From an uncultured Maribacter sp. (GTDB taxonomy: Bacteria; Bacteroidota; Bacteroidia; Flavobacteriales; Flavobacteriaceae), in the NCBI RefSeq assembly GCF_947496775.1, contig NZ_CANMDU010000008.1:162663-226662 (forward strand): a stretch of 64,000 bases of DNA, read 5' to 3'. Positions 36,264-45,876 of this stretch are shown here, in pieces. The notes below the pieces were generated by a model that was not told the origin of the DNA, searched no databases, and saw only the letters and a program-made list of their open reading frames with translations. Position 1 is the stretch's first letter. Each line of letters begins with the position of its first letter. The translations under genes were made by a program, and so were the position numbers.

Positions 36264-37661
36264 ATGGCATTAGAATCTAATGAAAGGCCGAACAAACCGA
36301 TAGCAAAGTTTGAATCCATGTTAAAGACAGACGACATCTATTTTTTTGATGCCGAAGATTTTGAAGATATTATTCACCATTACCTTAATAATGGGAAAAT
36401 TTCTTTGGCTAAAAAAGCAATAAAGATAAGTCTAAAACAACACCCAGACTCCATAGAGTTAAAACTTCTAAATGTAGAGGTAATGGTGTTCGAAAACAAT
36501 TTTGAATCTGCAGAAAAACTATTAGACAAGCTACAACTTTTAGACAGCAGTAATGAAGAAATTTATATACAACGTGCTAATATTTTATCCAAAAAAGATA
36601 ATCACGAAGGGGCCATAAAATTGCTAAATAAAGCTTTAGAACTTTCTAATGATAGTTTTGATATACATTCTTTATTAGGAATGGAGTATTTATTTATGGA
36701 TGATTTTAAAAAAGCCAAAGATAGTTTTATGCAATGCGTTTCTTTCGACGAACAGGATTACTCTTCTTTATACAATGTAATTTACTGCTTTGAGTTTCTT
36801 GAAGATTACGAGGGAGCCATACTATACTTAAATGATTATTTAGATAGAAATCCTTATTGCGAAGTAGCGTGGCATCAATTGGGTAAGCAATATTATTCAG
36901 AGAAAATGTACAAAGAAGCTTTAAGTGCTTTTGATTTTGCAATAATATCGGATGATAACTTTATCGGAGCTTATTTTGAAAAAGGAAAAGTATTAGAAAA
37001 ACTAGGCCGCTACCCAGAAGCTATTGAAAATTATGAAACTACTATAAAAATAGAAGACCCCACTTCTCATGCTTTTCTAAGAATAGGAAAATGTTACGAA
37101 AAAATAGGTAACTATGATATGGCTAAATACTATTATTACCAAACGGTACATGAAGACCCGTTATTAGATAAAGGATGGTTAGCGATAACGAATTTCTATT
37201 TTCAAAGAAAGAACTTTAAAAAAGCACTTTATTATATCAATAAAGCTTTAAATATTGATGAAAAAAGTCCTACGTACTGGAAAAAATGTGCTCAAATTAA
37301 TGTGGAATTAAAAAATTATGATCAGGCAGATTTTGCCTACAGACAAGCCGTAGACCTTGGAAATTATGAGCTCGAAACTTGGTTAAATTGGTCTAACATA
37401 TCTATTTTAAATAAAGATTATGCTTCTGCCTTGCAGATTTTAGCGCAAGGAAAGCAGTTTTATCCAGATAGTGCAGAAATAAACTATAAAATCCCAGGAT
37501 TGTATTTATTATCCAGAGATACTATTAACGCAAGAATCTCTTTAATAGATGCACTAAAAGATAATTTTGAAGCGTTTAGTATATTCAAACGAGAGTATCC
37601 GCAATACAGTGAAACTTTATGGACACAAGAAATAGTAAATTCTATTCAAAAAAAGTCCTAA
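36264..37661 (+). CDS. Cytoplasmic tetratricopeptide repeat protein
   Basis: 465 residues with no signal peptide and no membrane helix. TPR units repeat about every 34 residues from around residue 45 to 430, for example YEGAILYLNDYLDRNPYCEV, YKEALSAFDFAIISDDNF and FKKALYYINKALNIDEKS. There are roughly ten repeats, so it is a superhelical scaffold. No catalytic domain is attached. It stands 16 bases before the first DUF368 gene and probably shares a transcript with it. Confidence 0.9.
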   Translation: MALESNERPNKPIAKFESMLKTDDIYFFDAEDFEDIIHHYLNNGKISLAKKAIKISLKQHPDSIELKLLNVEVMVFENNFESAEKLLDKLQLLDSSNEEIYIQRANILSKKDNHEGAIKLLNKALELSNDSFDIHSLLGMEYLFMDDFKKAKDSFMQCVSFDEQDYSSLYNVIYCFEFLEDYEGAILYLNDYLDRNPYCEVAWHQLGKQYYSEKMYKEALSAFDFAIISDDNFIGAYFEKGKVLEKLGRYPEAIENYETTIKIEDPTSHAFLRIGKCYEKIGNYDMAKYYYYQTVHEDPLLDKGWLAITNFYFQRKNFKKALYYINKALNIDEKSPTYWKKCAQINVELKNYDQADFAYRQAVDLGNYELETWLNWSNISILNKDYASALQILAQGKQFYPDSAEINYKIPGLYLLSRDTINARISLIDALKDNFEAFSIFKREYPQYSETLWTQEIVNSIQKKS

Positions 37662-37677
37662 CTACTTATCCTTATTT

Positions 37678-38598
37678 ATGACGAAAAAAAGAACCCCAAT
37701 TCAATACGCCTTCATAACTTTAAAAGGAATTGCTATGGGAGCTGCAGATGTTGTCCCAGGTGTTTCTGGTGGAACAATCGCATTTATTTCTGGCATCTAC
37801 GAAGAACTAATTGGCTCCATAAACAATATAAGACCTTCCTTACTTAAAACATTAAAAAACGATGGTTTTAAAGCTTTTTGGCAGCAAGTAAACGGAGGCT
37901 TTTTAGCCGCCTTATTTCTAGGAATATTCATTAGCCTATTCTCTTTAGCTACCATTGTAAGTTGGTTATTAGAGAACGAACCCGTTTTATTATGGTCCTT
38001 CTTTTTTGGGTTAGTCTCAGCAAGTGTTTTTTTCGTAGGAAAAGAGATTAAAAAATGGAATATTGCTACAATCCTGGCACTTGTTTTTGGTGCTGTACTA
38101 GCTTTTTACATTACCACTCTACCTCCTAATGAAAACGTAAATAGCCTACCCTTCTTATTTTTATCTGGTGCATTAGCAGTTTGCGCCATGATATTACCCG
38201 GTATTTCTGGAGCTTTTATTTTGGTGCTATTAGGTTCCTACAAAACTATTCTAGATGCTGTACATGAAAGAGATTTTAAAATAGTTCTTACAGTAGGTTT
38301 AGGCGCCATATTTGGTTTACTAAGCTTTGCCAAATTGCTAAAATGGATGTTCGCTAATTACAAAAACCTAACTCTAGCATTATTAACTGGTTTTATTGTT
38401 GGTTCTTTAAATAAAATATGGCCTTGGAAACAGGTACTAGAAACTAAAACATTTGGAGATAAAATAATAACCATTAAGGATACTAGTGTTTCTCCTGTTA
38501 ATTTTGATGGAGACCCGCAGATTATGTTCGCAGTACTACTTGCTATCCTAGGATTTTCTCTTATTTTTATCATGGAAAAAGCAGCCAACAAAAAATAA
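37678..38598 (+). CDS. popT: DUF368/PopT family polyprenyl-phosphate transporter
   Basis: 306 residues with eight or so membrane segments. The family's twin motifs are both present: GAADVVPGVSGGTIAF (21-36, Asp24) and AMILPGISGAFILVLLGSY near 172. DUF368 proteins (PopT) are known to return undecaprenyl phosphate across the cytoplasmic membrane for reuse in wall and polysaccharide synthesis. A second, more divergent copy follows 119 bases downstream. Confidence 0.9.
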   Translation: MTKKRTPIQYAFITLKGIAMGAADVVPGVSGGTIAFISGIYEELIGSINNIRPSLLKTLKNDGFKAFWQQVNGGFLAALFLGIFISLFSLATIVSWLLENEPVLLWSFFFGLVSASVFFVGKEIKKWNIATILALVFGAVLAFYITTLPPNENVNSLPFLFLSGALAVCAMILPGISGAFILVLLGSYKTILDAVHERDFKIVLTVGLGAIFGLLSFAKLLKWMFANYKNLTLALLTGFIVGSLNKIWPWKQVLETKTFGDKIITIKDTSVSPVNFDGDPQIMFAVLLAILGFSLIFIMEKAANKK

Positions 38599-38717
38599 AG
38601 TACCTTAACGAAACCTTGCGAAATATAAAAAAGAACCGTCCTTTTACCATGTATACGTAAGAGAATCAAGGTATTTAAAACTATGGATGAAAGTAACAGC
38701 TGCTTTACGACATAATA

Positions 38718-39737
38718 ATGAGCACACCCAGAAACGTAAAAGACCAGTTTTTATTAGTCCTTAAGGGCCTATTCATGGGTGCAGCAAATAAAGTCCCTGG
38801 TGTTTCCGGAGGAATTGTTGCCTTTGTTGGGGGGTTTTATGAAGAATTCATCTATTCTTTGCAAAAAATAAATTTAAAAGCTTTAAAATTAATTCTGAAC
38901 GGAAGGTTCAGAAGCTTTGCGCAATATACAAATGGTCGTTTCCTTGCTCTTTTGATATTTGGAATGCTTATTAGCTACTTTAGCATTTCTAAAGTACTCG
39001 ATTATTTTTTAGAAAAAAAAGAACTATTTGTTTGGTCTGCCTTTTTTGGAATGATTTTAGGGTCTATCTATTATATAGCAAAGGATTTTAAGCATTGGAA
39101 TAAGAGCACAGTAATTACCGGAGCAATTGGCTTATGTATAGGTGTATCTATAAGCTTTTTAAGCCCTGCTAAAGAGAATGACAATCTATTATTTATTTTT
39201 CTCTGCGGAATGATTAGTGTTTCCGGAATGACTCTGCCGGGATTATCCGGTTCGTTCATTTTAATTTTACTCGGCAATTATGTTTTACTTTTAGTAGATT
39301 CTGTAAATGCATTGTATGATACTATTTCCGAAGTTTTTTCTGGAGATTTTAGTTTTGTTAAAAACTCAAAAAGAGTTAAAACCTTAACCATATTAGCCGT
39401 ATTTACTACTGGTTCAGCAGCCGGATTAGTTACACTTTCTCACCTTTTAAGTTTTGTATTAAAACGTTTTAAACACACTACAACAGCACTGATAATAGGT
39501 TTTATTACCGGGTCTCTGGGAGTAGTCTGGCCTTGGAAAAAAACTATTTACAAAACAAATTCTTTAGGAGAAACTCTTGTAGACTCTAATGGAAAAGATA
39601 TTATTGTTAATTATGAACGCTATTTTCCAAATTTTGAGATTTCTGAAACATGGAGCGCTATTTTTTTTGTGGTTCTTGGAATAAGTGTTTTATTGGGTAT
39701 AGATTGGTATGAAAAAAAAAGAAAAGAAGCATTATAA
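38718..39737 (+). CDS. Second DUF368/PopT family transporter, divergent motif
   Basis: 339 residues and polytopic. It has the same two family motifs, but the first reads GAANKVPGVSGGIVAF with Asn24-Lys25 where the neighbouring copy has Asp24-Val25; the second is SGMTLPGLSGSFILILLGNY near 173. A cytoplasmic or periplasmic segment of about 30 extra residues (SVNALYDTISEVFSGDFSF) follows the second motif. It may have a different lipid carrier or coupling ion. Its last 29 bases overlap the aroE start in another frame. Confidence 0.88.
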   Translation: MSTPRNVKDQFLLVLKGLFMGAANKVPGVSGGIVAFVGGFYEEFIYSLQKINLKALKLILNGRFRSFAQYTNGRFLALLIFGMLISYFSISKVLDYFLEKKELFVWSAFFGMILGSIYYIAKDFKHWNKSTVITGAIGLCIGVSISFLSPAKENDNLLFIFLCGMISVSGMTLPGLSGSFILILLGNYVLLLVDSVNALYDTISEVFSGDFSFVKNSKRVKTLTILAVFTTGSAAGLVTLSHLLSFVLKRFKHTTTALIIGFITGSLGVVWPWKKTIYKTNSLGETLVDSNGKDIIVNYERYFPNFEISETWSAIFFVVLGISVLLGIDWYEKKRKEAL

Positions 39738-40461
39738 GTTCGGATTAGTAGGAAAAAATATTTCATATTCTTTTTCTAGAGGTTATTTTAAAGAAAAATT
39801 CAAAAACTTAGGATTGGAGAATTATTCCTATGTGAATTTCGATTTAGAGACTATAAATGCTTTTAAAGCGATAGCCGAAAACACGGATACAATTAATGGC
39901 CTAAATGTAACCATTCCGTACAAAGAAGTAATAATACCTTTTTTACAATGCCTAGATAAAGATGCAGAAAAAATAGGTGCCGTAAATACTATTAAGGTTA
40001 CCAAAGACGGTCTAAAAGGTTACAATACCGATGTTCATGGTTTTCAATATACCATAGAACCTCATATAAAGAAACATCATACCAAAGCTCTAATTTTAGG
40101 CACTGGAGGGGCGTCTAAAGCGGTTTCTTTTGTTTTAGACTCCCTTGGAATTTCTCATACGTACGTTTCTAGAAAGTCTGGAGAAAACAAATATGCCTAT
40201 AACGACCTTACGAAAGAGATTATAGAGGAACATACCGTTATTGTTAATACTACCCCATTAGGTACACATCCAAATATTACAGATAAACCTGCATTACCTT
40301 ATCATTATATCACTCCAAAACATCTGCTTTTCGATTTAATTTATAATCCAGAAAAAACGGCCTTTCTTAAAGAAGGAGAATCCCAAGGAGCTACTATTTG
40401 CAACGGAGAAAAAATGTTAGAAATACAAGCCGAAAAAGCTTGGGATATTTGGAATGAATAA
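39709..40461 (+). CDS. aroE: Shikimate dehydrogenase
   Basis: 250 residues, slightly short. The substrate site shows ISYSFSRGYFKEKF near 18-31, LNVTIPYKEVI (catalytic Lys near 68), GAVNTIKV and GYNTDVHGF with the paired Asp. The NADP-binding loop is LGTGGASKAV and the C-terminus keeps LIYNPEKTAFL. It reduces 3-dehydroshikimate in aromatic amino acid synthesis. The start lies inside the end of the second DUF368 gene, so expression depends on that transcript. Confidence 0.95.
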   Translation: MKKKEKKHYKFGLVGKNISYSFSRGYFKEKFKNLGLENYSYVNFDLETINAFKAIAENTDTINGLNVTIPYKEVIIPFLQCLDKDAEKIGAVNTIKVTKDGLKGYNTDVHGFQYTIEPHIKKHHTKALILGTGGASKAVSFVLDSLGISHTYVSRKSGENKYAYNDLTKEIIEEHTVIVNTTPLGTHPNITDKPALPYHYITPKHLLFDLIYNPEKTAFLKEGESQGATICNGEKMLEIQAEKAWDIWNE

Positions 40462-40772
40462 CTCTATTACAAAGTATTAAAATGCACTTTAAGCAAAGAT
40501 TTCTATCCATTTCATTTAAGTACTAGACAAAAAAGAAATTCCTATATTTTTTGCTATTCGTATTGTTGTTACTATCTTACAAATACTTTTATTATACCAA
40601 ATGAATTTATAAATGTTTGACACTAAATTTGACTTATATTTTCTCTAGATAAAATTGCAAACATAAGAAGAGCTTAGGTTACGGTTTTATTTTATGTTGA
40701 AACATAAAGAAAATAGAAACTATTTTAATCGATTCTTTTGTAGTTTATTTGGTATTAAAACAACTTAATTAA
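40462..40772. other. 311-base gap without a gene
   Basis: AT-rich DNA between aroE and the DUF349 gene. I see no reading frame of useful length, no tRNA-like fold and no GC-rich hairpin. One weak promoter-like pair (TTG near 40617, 17 bases, TATTTTCT) lies about 150 bases before the DUF349 start. The gap is long for this compact window and presumably holds the promoter and leader of the DUF349 gene. Confidence 0.4.
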
Positions 40773-40778
40773 GTGATA

Positions 40779-42818
40779 ATGCAGGAAGAAAAAGAACAAG
40801 AACTACATAAAAATGTAGGGGAGCAAGATAATTCAGAAACTACCAATACAGAAAAAAGTTTGGAGAAAACTACTGAAGTACCTAACAATGAAGAGACCAT
40901 AGCAGAAGTAGCAAAAAAATCATCTACTGCCACTCAAGAAGAGTCTACAAATGAAAATGAGGAAACTATTCACAAAGAAATAGATGAATCCAATGCAGAA
41001 GATGCAGAAGATACACATAACGAAAAACGACACGAAATTCCAATTCTAGACTACCACTCTATGTCTATGGAAAATTTGGTTGGAGAATTACAACGTTTAG
41101 TTCGTAATGAAAAAGTACAAGCCATAAAAAAACATGTAGATGGTATTAAGCATGAATTTGATTTAAAGTTTCAAGAGTTCTTAGAGCATAAAAAAGAAGA
41201 TTTTATTGCTGGTGGTGGCAATGAAATAGACTTTAGATATAATTCTGTTACTAAAAGACAGTTTAATGAAGTTTATTCCGATTATCGCGAAAAAAAGAAT
41301 ACTTACTATAAAGGTTTAGAGAAAAACCTAAAAGAAAATCTTACTCTAAGATTAAATATCATTGAAAATCTAAAAGGTTTAGTAAATGTTGAAGAAGACA
41401 TTAACACCACCTATAAGAATTTTAAAGACATTCAAGAACAATGGCGCAATGCGGGCCCTGTACCTAGGGCAAATTACAATGATGTATGGCGCACCTACCA
41501 GCATCATATAGAAATATTTTACGATTTCTTAAATATTAATCGAGAATTACGGGACCTAGATTTTAAACATAACCTAGAAGAAAAACAAAAAATAGTGCTC
41601 CGAGCAGAAGAACTAGGAAAAGAACCCGATTTAAATAAAGCCTTTAGAGAGCTCCAAACACTACACAAAATTTGGAAAGAAGATATTGGACCCGTAGGAA
41701 AAGACCATCGCGAAGAAATTTGGGAACAATTCAGTGCTGCCACTAAAGTATTACATAATAGGCGCCAAGAATATTATGCAGAACAAGATAAAGTATATGA
41801 AATTAACTTAGAGAAGAAAAACGCTATCATTAGTGAAATTAGTATCCTATCTAACAATGTTTCTCATAATCACAAACAACTTCAGCAACAAATAAAAACT
41901 CTAGAAGGCCTAAGAGAGTCTTTCTTTAAGGCAGGCAAAGTTCCTCAAAAAGAGAATGAAAAGACCTGGGCTGCTTTCAAAGAAGCTGTTCGTAATTTCA
42001 ATAGAAATAAAAATAATTTCTATAAAAATCTAAAAAAAGAACAACAAGTAAATTTAGAAAAGAAACGAGAGCTTTTAGCTTTAGCTGTTTCTTTAAAAGA
42101 TAGTGAGGATTGGGATTCTACCACATCACAAATGAAGCGCATACAAAGTGATTGGAAGAAAATTGGCCATGTACCAAGAAAGTATTCTGATAAAATATGG
42201 AATGAATTTAAAAATGCTTGTAACCATTATTTCGACCGCGTACATGCTTTAAAAAACAAATCCAATAAAGAAGAAGAGGCTAACTATGAGTTAAAAATTA
42301 CCTTTTTAGAGAAACTCAAAGAATTTAAACTCTCTGGAGAGAGAAATGCGGATTTATCTGCCATAAAAGGGTTTGTAGCAGAATGGAAAAAAATAGGAAG
42401 AGTTCCTTTTAACAAAAAGCATATCAACCAAAAGTTTAATAAAATACTAGATACGCTTTTTAATAAGCTAGATGTTAGTAGACAAGAATCCGAATTATTA
42501 AAATACGGAAACAAAATACAGCAATTAGCCAATTCGGAAGATAACGAAAGAGCTATTTATAATGAACGTTCCTTTATTCGCAAGAAAATTGGAGAGAGCA
42601 AAAACGAAATTCGCCAGTTAGAAAATAATTTGCAATTCTTTTCTAATGCTTCCGAAGACAACCCTCTAGTAAAAGAAGTTATTAAAAATGTAGAGAAACA
42701 TAAAGATGCTCTTGCTACATGGACAGAAAAACTAAAAAAACTAAATATTCTAGAAAACAACCTACACAGAGCGGAAGAACAAGAAGGAAATAAAGAAACT
42801 TCTTCCGAAGAAGAGTAA
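40779..42818 (+). CDS. DUF349 repeat protein
   Basis: 679 residues from the ATG at 40779; a GTG two codons earlier is less likely. Residues 1-90 are acidic and disordered (Glu/Asn/Thr-rich). Then come five DUF349 repeats of about 70-75 residues, each marked by a Trp and a G-x-VP motif: QWRNAGPVPRANYNDVW, WKEDIGPVGKDHREEIW, FFKAGKVPQKENEKTW, DWKKIGHVPRKYSDKIW and EWKKIGRVPFNKKHINQKF. The tail is coiled coil. The protein is cytoplasmic and of unknown function; family members bind RNA or ribosome-related partners by hearsay only. Confidence 0.9.
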   Translation: MQEEKEQELHKNVGEQDNSETTNTEKSLEKTTEVPNNEETIAEVAKKSSTATQEESTNENEETIHKEIDESNAEDAEDTHNEKRHEIPILDYHSMSMENLVGELQRLVRNEKVQAIKKHVDGIKHEFDLKFQEFLEHKKEDFIAGGGNEIDFRYNSVTKRQFNEVYSDYREKKNTYYKGLEKNLKENLTLRLNIIENLKGLVNVEEDINTTYKNFKDIQEQWRNAGPVPRANYNDVWRTYQHHIEIFYDFLNINRELRDLDFKHNLEEKQKIVLRAEELGKEPDLNKAFRELQTLHKIWKEDIGPVGKDHREEIWEQFSAATKVLHNRRQEYYAEQDKVYEINLEKKNAIISEISILSNNVSHNHKQLQQQIKTLEGLRESFFKAGKVPQKENEKTWAAFKEAVRNFNRNKNNFYKNLKKEQQVNLEKKRELLALAVSLKDSEDWDSTTSQMKRIQSDWKKIGHVPRKYSDKIWNEFKNACNHYFDRVHALKNKSNKEEEANYELKITFLEKLKEFKLSGERNADLSAIKGFVAEWKKIGRVPFNKKHINQKFNKILDTLFNKLDVSRQESELLKYGNKIQQLANSEDNERAIYNERSFIRKKIGESKNEIRQLENNLQFFSNASEDNPLVKEVIKNVEKHKDALATWTEKLKKLNILENNLHRAEEQEGNKETSSEEE

Positions 42819-42849
42819 AATCAATTTTAAGTGTTTGTGTTTAGTTTAA

Positions 42850-42913
42850 TTAAAATAAAAAAGTAACGTCTCTGAGTTTAGTTTTAAATTAAAACAAAGC
42901 TTTGAGTCGTTAC
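42850..42913 (-). terminator. Terminator of the CBS-domain gene
   Basis: Imperfect long hairpin: GTAACG (42863-42868) pairs with CGTTAC (42908-42913), with further pairs inside and an inner GTTTTAA/TTAAAAC palindrome. On the minus strand it is followed by TTTTTTATTTT. Confidence 0.65.
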
Positions 42914-42923
42914 CCTATATTGA

Positions 42924-43343
42924 CTAAAACTCCTCCAACATATAATTCAATAAATCTGTAGTAGTAACCATACCAACCAATTCTTCATTATCCATAACAG
43001 GAATTGCATGAAACTCTTTTTTAGACAATAATTCTGCCACTTCTCTTATGCTCGTTTCGGAATTTACACTCACTAATTTCTTAGCCATTACTTGCTCCAA
43101 AGTAAACATATTGTACACTATAGTTTCTACAGAATCATCATCTTCATCCACAGCATCCGCAAAACTGATACGCAACAAATCGGTATAACTAAGCATTCCT
43201 ACTACTTTTTCTCCTTTTAAAACAGGTATATGACGAATATGATGCTTTTTAAAAAGATATTCTGCCTTATTTAATGAGTCTCCAGTTTGTAGCGTAATTA
43301 CTTTCTTAGTCATTATCGCTGCTATAGGTGTTCTTTTTTTCAT
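42924..43343 (-). CDS. CBS-pair protein
   Basis: 139 residues consisting only of two CBS motifs: 8-60 (IMTKKVITLQTGDSLNKA ... GMLSYTDLLRI) and about 80-135 (VMAKKLVSVNSETSIREV ... GMVTTTDLL). Such stand-alone pairs bind adenine nucleotides and regulate partner enzymes or transporters. No partner domain is fused and none is obvious next door; rny lies upstream on the same strand but behind its own terminator. Confidence 0.92.
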   Translation of the reverse strand: MKKRTPIAAIMTKKVITLQTGDSLNKAEYLFKKHHIRHIPVLKGEKVVGMLSYTDLLRISFADAVDEDDDSVETIVYNMFTLEQVMAKKLVSVNSETSIREVAELLSKKEFHAIPVMDNEELVGMVTTTDLLNYMLEEF

Positions 43344-43416
43344 AAGGATTAAATCTGTATTTCTCCCTTAAAGTTACATTCCGTAATCTCTCCTATATAT
43401 GATAAATATCAGATAC

Positions 43417-43461
43417 AAAAAAAGCTATCCAAAAACATATTGTTTCTAGATAGCTTTTTGC
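43417..43461 (-). terminator. rny terminator
   Basis: Arms AAAAAGCTATC and GATAGCTTTTT with a loop of about 20 bases; on the minus strand the stem is followed by TTTTTTTG. It separates rny from the CBS-pair gene. Confidence 0.75.
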
Positions 43462-43489
43462 TTTTTTAAAAAACAAGCCTTTAGAATAC

Positions 43490-45058
43490 TTACTTAGCTA
43501 CATTAACAGCTCTTGTTTCTCTTATAACGGTAACTTTAACTTGCCCAGGATAGGTCATATCCGTCTGAATCTTTTGTGAAATTTCAAAAGAAAGTGCTGC
43601 TGCTTTATCATCGTTTACTTTTTCGCTTTCTACAATTACGCGCAACTCTCTACCCGCTTGTATAGCGTATGCTTTTTGTACGCCATTGAATCCAAAAGCA
43701 ATTTCTTCTAAATCTTTTAAACGTTGTATATAAGAATCTAACACCTGCCTTCTTGCTCCAGGTCTTGCGCCACTAATAGCATCACAAACCTGTACAATTG
43801 GAGAAATTAATGTTTTCATTTCTATCTCATCATGGTGCGCTCCTATTGCATTACAAACATCTGGTTTTTCACCAAACTTCTCTGCCCATTGCATTCCTAA
43901 TATAGCATGTGGTGTTTCTACCTCAGCTTCAGTATTAGGGACTTTACCAATATCATGTAATAAACCTGCTCTTTTTGCTAGTTTTGGATTTAGCCCTAAT
44001 TCTGCTGCCATAACACCACAAAGTTTTGCAACTTCTCTTGAGTGCTGCAATAAATTTTGACCATAAGAAGAACGATACTTCATTCTACCAACCGCTTTTA
44101 TTAATTCTGGATGTAATCCATGAACTCCTAAATCTATTACGGTACGCTTACCAATTTCAACAATCTCTTGCTCTATTTGCTTTTCGGTCTTTTTAACCAC
44201 CTCTTCTATTCGCGCTGGGTGTATTCTACCGTCCGTAACTAATTTGTGTAAAGATAAACGAGCTACCTCTCTACGAACAGAATCGAAACAAGAAAGGATA
44301 ATTGCTTCTGGAGTATCATCTACAATAATTTCTACACCAGTTGCTGCTTCTATAGCTCTAATATTGCGCCCTTCTCTACCAATAATTCGCCCTTTAACAT
44401 CATCGGACTCCAAATTAAAAACAGAAACACAATTTTCGACAGCCTCTTCTGTACCAATTCGTTGAATGCTATTGATAACAATTTTTTTAGCTTCTTGCTG
44501 GGCAGTTAACTTAGCTTCCTCTACAGTGGACTGAATATAAGCCATAGCGTCTGACTTTGCGGTTTCCTTTAAAGATTCTAATAATTGCGTTTTAGCTTCA
44601 TCTGCAGACAAACCAGAAATAACTTCTAATTGTTGCACCTGATTTTTATGTAGTTTCTCTACTTCTGATTGCTTCTTTTCTAAAAATTCTGCCCTATGCT
44701 TGGCATCTTTAATTTTACTTTCTAATTGCCCATTTAAATTTTTAGTTTTTGCGAGTTCACTACTTACTTGAGATTCTTTGTCCCTAGTTCGCTTTTCTGC
44801 CTCCCCAATCTTTCTATCCTTATTTTGGATTACTTTTTCGTGTTCCGCCTTTAGCTCTAAGAACTTTTCTTTAGCCTGAAACATCTTATCTTTTTTAACA
44901 CTCTCCCCTTCTATCTTTGCCTCTTTTATAATGCTTTGCGCCTCTTTCTTTGCATTAGCAATAGTTTTAGAGGCTTTTCCTTTTTCCATAAATTTTGCAA
45001 TCGCAAATCCTATTACAAGACCTACTATACCTGCTATTATCAATATACTGTTATCCAT
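43490..45058 (-). CDS. rny: Ribonuclease Y
   Basis: 522 residues from ATG 45058 ([17 protein letters not shown]), which puts the membrane anchor at 4-22; a longer frame to 45118 would run into the 6S RNA. After the anchor comes a coiled coil (about 30-200), a KH domain ([15 protein letters not shown] near 215) and the HD domain ([16 protein letters not shown] near 355, with AHHDE downstream). RNase Y starts mRNA decay at the membrane in bacteria. It lies directly downstream of the 6S RNA and zapA. Confidence 0.96.
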   Translation of the reverse strand: MDNSILIIAGIVGLVIGFAIAKFMEKGKASKTIANAKKEAQSIIKEAKIEGESVKKDKMFQAKEKFLELKAEHEKVIQNKDRKIGEAEKRTRDKESQVSSELAKTKNLNGQLESKIKDAKHRAEFLEKKQSEVEKLHKNQVQQLEVISGLSADEAKTQLLESLKETAKSDAMAYIQSTVEEAKLTAQQEAKKIVINSIQRIGTEEAVENCVSVFNLESDDVKGRIIGREGRNIRAIEAATGVEIIVDDTPEAIILSCFDSVRREVARLSLHKLVTDGRIHPARIEEVVKKTEKQIEQEIVEIGKRTVIDLGVHGLHPELIKAVGRMKYRSSYGQNLLQHSREVAKLCGVMAAELGLNPKLAKRAGLLHDIGKVPNTEAEVETPHAILGMQWAEKFGEKPDVCNAIGAHHDEIEMKTLISPIVQVCDAISGARPGARRQVLDSYIQRLKDLEEIAFGFNGVQKAYAIQAGRELRVIVESEKVNDDKAAALSFEISQKIQTDMTYPGQVKVTVIRETRAVNVAK

Positions 45059-45081
45059 AGTTGTTAAAAATTTAATATAAA

Positions 45082-45250
45082 AAAAGCCCACATTAGCGAA
45101 GTTTTGTACAAACTCCAAAATACAAGTTTAGGGCTAACAAACAGATCAAGAATCCTTATACAAGTAAGGCCTGCTTTTACTATTTAAACTCACCCTTTTT
45201 AAACAATTTAATGTTGAGTTTGTCAAAAGATATTACCAATGTGGGCAGTA
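45082..45250 (-). ncRNA. ssrS: 6S RNA
   Basis: The minus strand begins GCCCACATTGG (45246-45236) and ends AATGTGGGC followed by a T-run (45094-45080), so the two ends form a perfect nine-base closing stem that also acts as terminator. Inside it ACAAACTC pairs with GAGTTTGT, leaving a large central bubble, and CCTTA/TAAGG form an apical hairpin. A long stem with a central bubble, about 165 nucleotides, mimics open promoter DNA and is the 6S signature. The place between zapA and rny matches the zapA-ssrS link known widely. Exact ends are estimates. Confidence 0.85.
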
Positions 45251-45272
45251 ACTTTAGGTTATTTATATGAAC

Positions 45273-45569
45273 TTATTTTATTCCTAACTTAGAACTCACT
45301 AAAACATCTAACGCTTTTAATCGTTCGGTAGCTTCATCAGTTCCTTCCGCTTTTTCAATGCCTTTTTGCTCTATTTTCGAAGCAAATTGCAAGGCACACA
45401 TTGCCAATACATCTTGCTTATCCCGTACCGCATAATTCTGCTCAAATTTCTTTGCTAGCTGCTCTATATTTTTAGCAGCCTTACGCAAACCTTCTTCTTG
45501 ACTAGGATCTATCGTTAACGGATATACCCTGTCTGCAATAGAAAGCTTTATTTTGAGCTTTTCTGACAT
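45273..45569 (-). CDS. zapA: Cell division protein ZapA
   Basis: 98 residues, the family's length. The N-terminal LKIKLSIADRVYPLTIDPSQEEGLRKAAKNIE is the small globular ZapA head (only part quoted as marker: SIADRVYPLTID), followed by a helical dimerisation rod (FEQNYAVRDKQDVLAMCALQ and beyond). ZapA bundles FtsZ filaments at the division ring. It is 16 bases downstream of a coiled-coil gene and directly upstream of the 6S RNA gene. Confidence 0.92.
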   Translation of the reverse strand: MSEKLKIKLSIADRVYPLTIDPSQEEGLRKAAKNIEQLAKKFEQNYAVRDKQDVLAMCALQFASKIEQKGIEKAEGTDEATERLKALDVLVSSKLGIK

Positions 45570-45585
45570 ATTTATTTGTAAAACA

Positions 45586-45876
45586 TTATTCAGCGAGTTG
45601 TGCTATGCAATAGTCCAACTCTCTTATTAACGTATTTATTTTAAGCTTAGCTTCGGTTTTATTTGTATTACTGCCCAGCATTGAATTTGCAAGTTTAAGC
45701 GAATTGTACTTTTCTCGCCACTCTGTTATACTCTTACGAGTAACATCGTGATCCATTTTTATGGCTACTAACTCCTTTTCTAACTTTTCATTAACCTGTT
45801 GTTGTACTTCTAGTTTATGCAACAACTTGCTAATTTTGTTTTCTAAGGAATCAACTATTTTTACCAATTCACTCAT
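45586..45876 (-). CDS. Small coiled-coil protein upstream of zapA
   Basis: 96 residues from ATG 45876 (MSELVKIVDSL); a TTG two codons earlier is less likely. Almost the whole protein is predicted coiled coil (LENKISKLLHKLEVQQQ, EKLEKELVAIKMDHDV), with a short C-terminal helix (TLIRELDYCIAQLAE). It has the size and place of a ZapB-like partner of ZapA, but homology is not evident from sequence alone. It is translated just before zapA and probably shares its promoter. Confidence 0.8.
   Translation of the reverse strand: MSELVKIVDSLENKISKLLHKLEVQQQVNEKLEKELVAIKMDHDVTRKSITEWREKYNSLKLANSMLGSNTNKTEAKLKINTLIRELDYCIAQLAE

Noticed and set aside
45059..45118. Longer rny frame starting at 45118.
   Set aside because: It would translate part of the 6S RNA and place polar residues before the membrane anchor.
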